From positions 1-64,000 of the forward strand of contig JAISGN010000012.1 in NCBI GenBank assembly GCA_031263015.1: a stretch of 64,000 bases of DNA, read 5' to 3'. Below are positions 9,282 through 16,641 of the stretch, in pieces; the stretch's first letter is position 1, and each line of letters begins with the position of its first letter. The DNA comes from Bacteroidales bacterium. GTDB lineage: Bacteria; Bacteroidota; Bacteroidia; Bacteroidales; P3. The position numbers were made by a program, and so were the translations under genes. The notes under the pieces are model-generated. The model saw only the letters and a list, made by a program, of their open reading frames with translations. It was not told where the DNA came from and did not search any database.

Positions 9282-10136
9282 TTATATTTTCTCAAACACA
9301 AGTATCGCCCAAGAATTATCAAGCATTTTATCGCTGAAACGCATACCTAATGCATTGCAAGCAGCGATAAGTATCTCGCAGTCGCTGTCATAAAAACCGC
9401 TTAGAGCCAATACGCCTCCCTTTTTGAGACATCGGCAATATGTTTCCATGTTTTGCAAAAGTATATTGCGGTTTATGTTTGCCAAAAAGACATCAAAAAC
9501 CTCATTTTGCGGCTTCCAATTGTCAAGGAATACCACATTAATATCCGCATCGTTGATTTGGGCATTCTCATTAGCATTTTCCACCGCCGACAAATCATTA
9601 TCCACCGCTTCAACATAAGCAAAGCCCATCTTTTTTGCTAATATTGCCAGAACTCCTGTGCCGCATCCCATATCCATAAGCCGCTTTTCGCTTACGTTTT
9701 TCATTTTTCGCAGCAACCGAATCATTAAAGACGTTGTCGGATGGTGAGCCGTACCGAATGACATCTTAGGATATATTATTATATCGTGCTTTACGTTTTC
9801 TATTGGTTCATTAAATGGCGGTCGAACGACACAAAAATCATCAAAAAAGACCGATGGATAATTGCTTTCCCAGATTGCATTCCAGTTTTGCTGCTCTATG
9901 ACTTTTGTATTAAAGGTTACAATTGCCACATCGTCATATTGTCCGACAAATTGCTCAATATATTCCGCCAATACCTCTTTGTCAAAATCTTTTTCGCTGA
10001 TATATCCCTTAAAACCCTTATCTTCATCGGCGAAACTCTCAAATCCGATAGATAAAAGCTCGTCTTGAAGCACATCAATCGCCCAACGATTATTCTCTTT
10101 GACCGCAATATGAAAATCAACCTCTATATAATTCAT
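9282..10136 (-). CDS. prmA: Ribosomal protein L11 methyltransferase PrmA
   Basis: A 284-residue protein with the PrmA layout: an N-terminal L11-recognition domain followed by a class I SAM-dependent methyltransferase. The SAM motif I is LMDMGCGTGVLAILAKKMG, preceded by FGTAHHPTT, and the later motif is VFLANINRNILL. PrmA methylates the alpha-amino group and lysines of ribosomal protein L11. It lies 44 bp downstream of tpiA on the same strand and is probably co-transcribed with it. Confidence 0.93.
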   Translation of the reverse strand: MNYIEVDFHIAVKENNRWAIDVLQDELLSIGFESFADEDKGFKGYISEKDFDKEVLAEYIEQFVGQYDDVAIVTFNTKVIEQQNWNAIWESNYPSVFFDDFCVVRPPFNEPIENVKHDIIIYPKMSFGTAHHPTTSLMIRLLRKMKNVSEKRLMDMGCGTGVLAILAKKMGFAYVEAVDNDLSAVENANENAQINDADINVVFLDNWKPQNEVFDVFLANINRNILLQNMETYCRCLKKGGVLALSGFYDSDCEILIAACNALGMRFSDKMLDNSWAILVFEKI

Positions 10137-10180
10137 CCGAACCTTTGATTACCTATGATTTTATCAACAATAATTTCCGC

Positions 10181-10939
10181 TTATAAAGCTCTTACTATAC
10201 TGCAAAAGTCTTTCGCATTGAGGGAAGCACCTCCTATAAGACCGCCATCAATGTCCGGCATCGCAAAAAGCCCTTGTGCATTTGTGGCATTGCAGCTTCC
10301 TCCGTATAAAATACTGATACATTCTGATGTTCCTTGCCCATAGTGTTCATCAATCGTAGTTCTGATAAATTTATGTATCTCTTGGGCTTGTTCTGACGAA
10401 GCCGTTTTGCCCGTACCTATTGCCCAAACAGGTTCATAGGCAATAATAATATCCTGTATCTTGTCTTTGCTAAGATGAAACAAGCCTTCGGAAATCTGTT
10501 CCTTTATAACGTTGAAATGATTGCCGCTTTCCCTCTCTGTAAGGTTCTCTCCAACGCATACGATGGGCGTAATATCATATTCCATCAGGCGATCAATTTT
10601 TTCGGATACGTCTTTGTTGGTTTCAAAGTAGATTTTGCGCCTTTCACTATGCCCTACGATGCAATAATTGATATTCATGGCGGCAAGCATTTGAGCAGAC
10701 ACTTCACCGGTATAAGCCCCTGCCGCCTTACTGCAAACATTCTGCGCACCGACATAAAAGTCTGCTTCCTCCGCTTCATCTGTCGCCATTTCAAGATAAG
10801 GGAACGGCGGACAGATAACAACATCCCTGTCGCTCAAATCATCATCGCTCAAAATGTCCGCAACTTCGCATATAAGGTCATCGGCTTGTGAAAAGTCCAA
10901 ATTCATTTTCCAGTTTCCTGCAACAATCTTTCGTCTCAT
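10181..10939 (-). CDS. tpiA: Triosephosphate isomerase
   Basis: A 252-residue protein of standard length that interconverts dihydroxyacetone phosphate and glyceraldehyde 3-phosphate in glycolysis. The catalytic motifs are all present: the Lys in AGNWKMN at the N terminus, the His in VGHSERR, the Glu in AYEPVWAIGTG (also the flexible-loop region) and the phosphate-binding ILYGGSC and GGLIGGASL segments. It has its own promoter box upstream on the minus strand and leads the tpiA-prmA unit. Confidence 0.97.
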   Translation of the reverse strand: MRRKIVAGNWKMNLDFSQADDLICEVADILSDDDLSDRDVVICPPFPYLEMATDEAEEADFYVGAQNVCSKAAGAYTGEVSAQMLAAMNINYCIVGHSERRKIYFETNKDVSEKIDRLMEYDITPIVCVGENLTERESGNHFNVIKEQISEGLFHLSKDKIQDIIIAYEPVWAIGTGKTASSEQAQEIHKFIRTTIDEHYGQGTSECISILYGGSCNATNAQGLFAMPDIDGGLIGGASLNAKDFCSIVRAL

Positions 10940-10974
10940 ATAAATTTCGTTTAATTTTCTTGTTTTATTGTTTG

Positions 10975-10982
10975 CAAAGGTA
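10975..10982 (-). promoter_or_regulatory. Putative -7 promoter element for tpiA
   Basis: TACCTTTG on the minus strand (CAAAGGTA on plus) lies 35 bp before the tpiA start codon. Confidence 0.72.
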
Positions 10983-11046
10983 CAAAATTCATTCTATTTC
11001 ACTAATATATCGCTTTATTTTTTGCATACGATGTTCGGCTAAAATG

Positions 11047-11130
11047 AAAGGCTGTTTGGCTGCGACAAAAGGCTGTTTCATTTTAACGAAACAGCCTTCT
11101 GTAAAATTAAAACAGCCTCTCGGATTCATC
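11047..11130. repeat. 21-bp modular array, 4 units, between divergent promoters
   Basis: Modules start at 11047, 11068, 11089 and 11110, with cores AAAGGCTGTTT, AAAGGCTGTTT, AAACAGCCTTC and AAACAGCCTCT, each followed by a 10-bp spacer. Cores two and three form a near-perfect hairpin. No gene ends here: the array lies between the divergent promoters of tpiA and the PD40/OmpA gene. A degenerate GGCGGCACGCA element follows at about 11179-11189. The rest of the gap 10940-11270 holds only the two promoters. Confidence 0.95.
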
Positions 11131-11239
11131 CTGCCGCATCTTGATATGGTAAGAGCAGTACAAAGGAAAATGATGTCAGGGCGGCACGCATTAAATTATA
11201 ATTATTTTAGGTTTTTATGGACATTCAGCCAAATTTTCT

Positions 11240-11247
11240 TAACTTTG
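11240..11247 (+). promoter_or_regulatory. Putative -7 promoter element for the PD40/OmpA-rimO unit
   Basis: TAACTTTG matches TAnnTTTG and ends 23 bp before the ATG at 11271. It lies inside the longer open frame that begins at 11217, which argues for the downstream start. Confidence 0.72.
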
Positions 11248-11270
11248 CAGCCCTCAAAAGAGCGATATTA

Positions 11271-13343
11271 ATGAAATATTATCTTATAATAATTTTCTCT
11301 TTTTTTTCTTTGCTGTTGCCAAATAGTGTGTCGGCTCAGGAAAACTATGCAAAATTATACGAGAAGCAAGGTGATAAGGCGTTAGAGGCTCAATCCTACA
11401 ACGAAAGTCTTCGTCTTTACGTCATGGCACGGCGTTTTGTGAGAAATAGTCCTGACCTTGATTTCAAGATTGCTCAAAACAAAATGATGTTGTTTGAATA
11501 CGCCGAAGCCGAAGCGGAATTCAAAGATATGATTCGCAATTATGATACGATTAATCTTAATGTTCGCTATCCTAAACTCTATCTTTATCTTGCCCAAGTA
11601 GCCAAACAAAGCGGCAAACTCAACGAAGCCAACGGATATATTGAGAAATCATTGAAAGATAATCCCGATATATCTACCCGTAAGCAATTGAGGGAGGAAC
11701 AAAGGGCTATTGAATGGATAAGGAATCAGCCTCCTGCCAATCCGAATGTGCATATTAAGCCCTTCGGAGCAAATATCAACAATGGTATTGCGTCCTCCGG
11801 AGGTCAGCGATTGGACACTTTATTTATTTTTAATAAGCTTTTAAGCAATCAAAGTGCCAATGGAATGGGAGTAGTGTTTGAAAACCTTAAAATGTATGTT
11901 GATTACAGTCTTGTGGATATTGATTTCCATACGCCCTCATCTCATTTAAAATTGGATGAAATCAACGATGATAAATATAATACGGCAAATGTGTTCTATG
12001 ATACGCTGGAAAAGGTTATTTATATGACCAAAAATACCGGTGAGGGCGCAAAAGCAAACACTAAAATATACACTTCCCGCACTAAAAACGGCAAAGATTG
12101 GTCTAAACCGAAGGTTATGGATTTTTGTAAGGACGATAAGGCTAATTATACGCACCCTTTTCTTGTTTATAGCAACGGACAGAAGATTCTTTTCTTTGCT
12201 TCCGACCGTTCGGGCAGCTTTGGCGGCTATGATATTTGGGAATACAATATGCTAAACAAGTATGCAACTCCTGTAAATGCGGGAACAAGAATCAATACGC
12301 CTAAAAACGAAGTTACTCCTTTCTATGTGGATTCGTCAAGCACGCTTTTCTTTTCGTCAAACGGCAGAGCAGGCTTCGGAGGCTATGATATATATTATTC
12401 GCAACGTACAGATGGGGCGTGGAAAGAGCCGAAGAATATGCAGGAACCTTTTAATAGTCCGGCAAATGACCTTTATCCCGTCATTGTAACTCAAAACAAA
12501 GTCGGCTATCTTACTTCCAATCGTTCTAATAAGGATTTTGATTCTCTTAAAACCTGTTGTAATAGAATATTTTATTGGACTGTTGATGGCAATGCTCAAT
12601 CCGGTGAGCCTATAGCAAAAGAAAATACCGCTTATCGCAATAATAAGGAAGTTGTTTGGACGGATGGAGATGAGGATGACAGCTATGAGGATAATGAATA
12701 CAAATCGGGTGGTGAGAATTGGACAAATAATTATTCCAAATTGCTGACACAGGATTTTAACCCTGCATTTGATTTGCCTCTTGCATTGTATTTTCATAAC
12801 GATATGCCCAAAGCCGGCGCTCAATCAACGATTAGTAATATGGATTACCGCACTTCGTATCAACAATACCTTGCTTTAAGAAATTCTTATCTGCTTTCAT
12901 ATCAACAAAACGCTGATTCGGATGGAGTGAAAGAGATTGAAGCATTTTTTGATAATACTTTGCCGTACTCTTATGCTAAATTGGAATCAATGTTTGCTTA
13001 TTTGCTTAAACGTTTGCAAGCAGGGGCGTCAATAGATGTTGAGATTAGAGGTTTTTCTTCTTCGCTTTTCAATGCCAATTACAACTTTCGTCTTTCGGAA
13101 CGCAGGATTAATTCTCTGGAGCAGTTGATTGCCGAATGGAATAATGGGGCTTTGGCTCGTTTTATGGAAGAAATATCTTCCAAAGACAATCTTTCGCGTC
13201 TTAGAATAGTGCATCTGCCGCTTGGAAGCAGTTATTCCCATTCACCGAATCCGATAACACTTGAAGAAAAACGCCAATCGGTTTATAATATTCAGGCAAT
13301 GAATGAAAGGAAAATAGAAATAAAAATCATTAAAGAGCGTTAA
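11271..13343 (+). CDS. TPR-PD40-OmpA-like envelope protein (PorE-like architecture)
   Basis: A 690-residue exported protein; the signal peptide MKYYLIIIFSFFSLLLPNSVSA fixes the start at 11271 rather than the upstream in-frame codon at 11217. After the signal come TPR-like helices (about residues 25-150). Next are PD40 propeller blades (ILFFASDRSGSFGGYD near 306 and LFFSSNGRAGFGGYD near 360). The C-terminal region resembles an OmpA peptidoglycan-binding domain (IEIRGFSSSLFNANY..LSERR). In Bacteroidota, proteins with this plan, such as PorE, tie outer-membrane machinery (type IX secretion) to peptidoglycan; a T9SS role here is inference. The carboxypeptidase-regulatory domain of PorE is not evident. 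Only 5 bp separate it from rimO. Confidence 0.8.
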   Translation: MKYYLIIIFSFFSLLLPNSVSAQENYAKLYEKQGDKALEAQSYNESLRLYVMARRFVRNSPDLDFKIAQNKMMLFEYAEAEAEFKDMIRNYDTINLNVRYPKLYLYLAQVAKQSGKLNEANGYIEKSLKDNPDISTRKQLREEQRAIEWIRNQPPANPNVHIKPFGANINNGIASSGGQRLDTLFIFNKLLSNQSANGMGVVFENLKMYVDYSLVDIDFHTPSSHLKLDEINDDKYNTANVFYDTLEKVIYMTKNTGEGAKANTKIYTSRTKNGKDWSKPKVMDFCKDDKANYTHPFLVYSNGQKILFFASDRSGSFGGYDIWEYNMLNKYATPVNAGTRINTPKNEVTPFYVDSSSTLFFSSNGRAGFGGYDIYYSQRTDGAWKEPKNMQEPFNSPANDLYPVIVTQNKVGYLTSNRSNKDFDSLKTCCNRIFYWTVDGNAQSGEPIAKENTAYRNNKEVVWTDGDEDDSYEDNEYKSGGENWTNNYSKLLTQDFNPAFDLPLALYFHNDMPKAGAQSTISNMDYRTSYQQYLALRNSYLLSYQQNADSDGVKEIEAFFDNTLPYSYAKLESMFAYLLKRLQAGASIDVEIRGFSSSLFNANYNFRLSERRINSLEQLIAEWNNGALARFMEEISSKDNLSRLRIVHLPLGSSYSHSPNPITLEEKRQSVYNIQAMNERKIEIKIIKER

Positions 13344-13348
13344 ATGAA

Positions 13349-14659
13349 ATGAAAGTAAATATAATAACATTAGGTTGCTCAAAAAATCTTGTGGATTCTG
13401 AATTGCTCGGTGGCTTTTTAACACAAGCAGGGATGGAAGTGCGGTATGATGGAGAGCAAATGCCGTTTGATGTTGTTATTATCAATACTTGCGGCTTTAT
13501 TGATCAGGCAAAAGAAGAAGCAATAGACACAATACTTGCTGTATGTGAGGAAAAATCAAAAGGAAATGTGGGAAAAATTATTGCTTGCGGGTGTTTGATT
13601 AATCTTTACAAACAAGAATTACAACAGGAACTGAAAGAGGTAGATGCTTTCTTCGGTACGGCTCAACAAAAAGAGATAGCACAATATATTAATGATAATT
13701 CGCAAGATGCAAACGCTGGTGTGCGCAAATTAAGCACGCCCAGACATTATGCTTATCTTAAAATATCCGAAGGATGCGACAGAAAATGCTCCTTTTGCTC
13801 CATTCCGCTTATACGAGGCAAGCATATATCACGTCCGATTGAGGATTTGGTGGCAGAAGCTAAGGCTTTGGTAAATCAAGGTGTGAAAGAATTGATATTA
13901 ATAGCACAGGATACTACATATTATGGAGTTGATATTTACGGCAAACGGCGTCTTGGTGATTTGATACGTGAATTGGCAAAGATTGAAAGCCTTGTTTGGA
14001 TTCGTATTCAATACGCTTATCCGAATCAATTCCCGTTAGAGATTCTGGAATTAATGAAAACCGAGCCTAAACTTTGTAAATATATTGATATGCCTTTGCA
14101 GCACATTAATGATGAGGTGCTTCAATCTATGAGAAGGAACATTGACGGAAAGCAAACAAGGGCTTTGGTTGAGCAAATCAAGAAAGAAATTCCTGATATC
14201 GCATTTCGTACGACTCTTATCGCAGGATATTCCGGCGAAACCAAGCAACAATTTAATGAATTGAAGGCTTTCGTAAAACAAATGAGATTTGACCGTCTTG
14301 GAGTTTTTGAATATTCTCCGCAGGAAGGCACTGCTGCATATCTTCTGCCCGATAGTGTTTCTCAGAAGGAGAAAAGCAGGCGATTAAATGAGCTAATGGA
14401 AATGCAACAGGAGATTTCGTTAGAGATAAATCAAGCAAAAATAGGTAAGGTCTTCAATATAATTATAGATAGAGAAGAAGGAGAATATTGGATAGGCAGA
14501 ACAGAATACGATTCGCCCGAAGTAGATAATGAAGTGCTTGTTTCTAAAAAATTTAATCTTCGTATCGGCGATTTTGTCCGCTGTAAAATTACGGAAGGAG
14601 TTGAATTTGATTTAATGGCTGAGCCTGTTGATGCCTCATTATTTGATAACAAAAAATAG
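13349..14659 (+). CDS. rimO: Ribosomal protein S12 methylthiotransferase RimO
   Basis: A 436-residue radical SAM methylthiotransferase that adds a methylthio group to an Asp of ribosomal protein S12. The N-terminal UPF0004 domain carries TLGCSKNLVDSE, NTCGFI and ACGCL, whose cysteines bind the auxiliary 4Fe-4S cluster. The radical SAM motif is EGCDRKCSFCSIP (CxxxCxxC), followed by RGKHISRP and MPLQHIND. A C-terminal TRAM domain ends the protein. NLVDSE rather than the NFAE seen in MtaB distinguishes RimO. It lies 5 bp after the PD40/OmpA gene and is probably in the same operon. Confidence 0.95.
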   Translation: MKVNIITLGCSKNLVDSELLGGFLTQAGMEVRYDGEQMPFDVVIINTCGFIDQAKEEAIDTILAVCEEKSKGNVGKIIACGCLINLYKQELQQELKEVDAFFGTAQQKEIAQYINDNSQDANAGVRKLSTPRHYAYLKISEGCDRKCSFCSIPLIRGKHISRPIEDLVAEAKALVNQGVKELILIAQDTTYYGVDIYGKRRLGDLIRELAKIESLVWIRIQYAYPNQFPLEILELMKTEPKLCKYIDMPLQHINDEVLQSMRRNIDGKQTRALVEQIKKEIPDIAFRTTLIAGYSGETKQQFNELKAFVKQMRFDRLGVFEYSPQEGTAAYLLPDSVSQKEKSRRLNELMEMQQEISLEINQAKIGKVFNIIIDREEGEYWIGRTEYDSPEVDNEVLVSKKFNLRIGDFVRCKITEGVEFDLMAEPVDASLFDNKK

Positions 14660-14667
14660 TATCTTTG
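14660..14667 (+). promoter_or_regulatory. Putative -7 promoter element for the wbpB-like gene
   Basis: TATCTTTG matches TAnnTTTG and begins at the first base after the rimO stop codon, 31 bp before the start codon of the dehydrogenase gene. Confidence 0.68.
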
Positions 14668-14698
14668 CAATATTATATAGAAAAGACACAAAAGACGA

Positions 14699-15664
14699 AT
14701 GAAAAACTTTGGTATTATAGGCGTTGCAGGTTACATCGCACCAAGACACTTAAAAGCAATAAAGGAAACGGGAAATAAACTTGTTGTTGCTTTGGATAAA
14801 TCGGATACGGTAGGCATTATGGATTCTTATTTCCCAGAATGTTCTTTTTATACCGAATATGAACGCTTTGACAGGTACGTTGAAAAAATCAAAAACACAC
14901 CCGATAAAATTGATTTCTTATCCGTATGCACTCCGAACTACTTACATGACTCGCATATAAGGTTCGGTCTTCGTGCAGGTGCGGATGTGATTTGTGAAAA
15001 GCCGCTTGTGCTTAACACATGGAACATTGACGCTCTCAAAACAATGGAGCAGGAAACCGGACATAGGGTTTATAATATTCTTCAACTGCGTCTGCATCCT
15101 GCAATCATTGCTTGGAAAGATAAAATAGCCAAAGGCGACAGGCAAAAGGTCTATGATGTGGATTTAACCTACATAACATCGCGGGGAAAGTGGTATTACA
15201 CATCATGGAAGGGCAATTTGGAGAAAAGCGGTGGCGTTGCAACCAACATAGGAGTTCATTTCTATGATATGTTGTCTTGGATTTTCGGAGCGAGGCAGGA
15301 GAATATTGTGCATATATCAACACATGACAGAGTAGCAGGCTTTTTGCGATTTGAGAGAGCAAGAGTCAGATATTTTTTATCAATAAACGCTGATACATTG
15401 CCTCAATCTGCCGTTGCACAAGGTAAGAAAACGTATCGCAAAGTTGAATGCGAGGGCGAGGAGATTGAATTTAGCGACGGCTTTACCGAATTGCATACCG
15501 ACAGTTATCGCAATATTTTGGCAGGACAAGGTTTTGGTCTTGACGATGTGAGGAATTGCATAGATATTGTAAGCAATATACGCAATGCAACGCCGATAGG
15601 TTTAAAGGGAGACTATCATCCGCTTGCCGAATTGCCGCTTTCAAACCATCCTTTCAGAAAATAA
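14699..15664 (+). CDS. wbpB: UDP-N-acetylglucosaminuronate 3-dehydrogenase-like oxidoreductase (WbpB/WlbA type)
   Basis: A 321-residue Gfo/Idh/MocA-family oxidoreductase. The nucleotide-binding start IIGVAGYIAPRHLKAIKETGN, the motif CTPNYLH, the catalytic EKP in DVICEKPLV and YNILQLRLHPAI closely follow the WbpB/WlbA family. Those enzymes oxidise C3 of UDP-GlcNAc uronic acid on the way to 2,3-diacetamido-hexuronic acids in surface polysaccharides. The usual partners (WbpE aminotransferase, WbpD acetyltransferase, WbpA) are not adjacent. Instead a FemAB-like acyltransferase gene follows after one base. The family call is firm; the exact sugar is inferred. Confidence 0.75.
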   Translation: MKNFGIIGVAGYIAPRHLKAIKETGNKLVVALDKSDTVGIMDSYFPECSFYTEYERFDRYVEKIKNTPDKIDFLSVCTPNYLHDSHIRFGLRAGADVICEKPLVLNTWNIDALKTMEQETGHRVYNILQLRLHPAIIAWKDKIAKGDRQKVYDVDLTYITSRGKWYYTSWKGNLEKSGGVATNIGVHFYDMLSWIFGARQENIVHISTHDRVAGFLRFERARVRYFLSINADTLPQSAVAQGKKTYRKVECEGEEIEFSDGFTELHTDSYRNILAGQGFGLDDVRNCIDIVSNIRNATPIGLKGDYHPLAELPLSNHPFRK

Positions 15665-15665
15665 A

Positions 15666-16583
15666 ATGATAGAACTTGCTTCCGCTGATGCGTTCATAAA
15701 GAAATTTGAAATCTACGGGCGAAAAGTAACCCGTATTCCTTTGACTTATTTTTCCGGAAGCAAGGTTAATTTGCTTATGAGCAAGTGTGGTTGTCGTTGG
15801 ATTTGCCTTCCGTATATGTCAGAGGGCGTTTTGGAAACGCAGGGCGAAGAACCTCTCAATCCTCCTTTTGCTTTGTTTGAATCGGAAGACGGAAACCTGT
15901 GTGCAACTGCCAATGTAAAGTGGGAAATCAGGGATACACGGGCATACAGCAACTTTTTATACACTCAAAAGGTCAATTTCAGACTGCCTTTATGCGGTTT
16001 GCAAACGCCGGTTCTTGATTTCTTTTCGCCAAACGTAAGACGTAAAATTAAAAAAGCAGAAAATAACGGACTTATTGTGAAGTTTGGCGGCAAGCAATAC
16101 CTAAATCATTTTTATAAAGTTTATTCTCGCCGTATGCATGCAATAGGAGTGCCGCCCGTAAGCAAGACTTATCTCCGTAAGCGTTTAATCTGCGGTGATT
16201 ATTGGCTGTTTATCGTCTATAATGGCAAGACTCCAATCGGTGCGGCAAGCCTTATGAGAAATAAAGAGGGATTGATGGAAAATGAATTCTTCGCTACCGA
16301 CAGCAAAAGCAACCATTTTTACACCTCTTACCTGCTTCATTATTCTATGATGCAGTTTGCTCACGACGAACATTGCGATTATTCTCTCGGACGCAGCACT
16401 TATGAGAGCAGTGTCTATTATTATAAAATGCATTTCAAGGCTGAGCAGTATCAACTCTACTGGAGTTTCTCTTATAAGCACAAAAACATTCGCAATTACA
16501 AGATTTTGTACAGACTTTGGAAGCTTTTGCCGTATCGTTTTGTGCAATGGCTATCGCCTTTTGTCTATAGATTTATTTATTAA
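15666..16583 (+). CDS. FemAB/GNAT-like acyltransferase, probably acting on a surface glycan
   Basis: A 305-residue protein. The start at 15666 (MIELASADAFIKK) is preferred over an in-frame codon at 15624 because it lies one base after the preceding stop. It resembles the FemAB-related acyltransferases with a split GNAT fold: NVRRKIKKAENNGLIVKFGG, WLFIVYNGKTPIGAASLM and DYSLGRSTYESSVYYYKMHFK are typical. Such enzymes transfer acyl or aminoacyl groups to peptidoglycan precursors or exopolysaccharide sugars. The tight linkage to the WbpB-like dehydrogenase suggests N-acylation of the 3-amino sugar, which is inference. Confidence 0.7.
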   Translation: MIELASADAFIKKFEIYGRKVTRIPLTYFSGSKVNLLMSKCGCRWICLPYMSEGVLETQGEEPLNPPFALFESEDGNLCATANVKWEIRDTRAYSNFLYTQKVNFRLPLCGLQTPVLDFFSPNVRRKIKKAENNGLIVKFGGKQYLNHFYKVYSRRMHAIGVPPVSKTYLRKRLICGDYWLFIVYNGKTPIGAASLMRNKEGLMENEFFATDSKSNHFYTSYLLHYSMMQFAHDEHCDYSLGRSTYESSVYYYKMHFKAEQYQLYWSFSYKHKNIRNYKILYRLWKLLPYRFVQWLSPFVYRFIY

Positions 16584-16641
16584 CTGATATAACTCAAAAA
16601 AACTCAAACAATAACTACCAAACTCTAAACACTAATTTATT

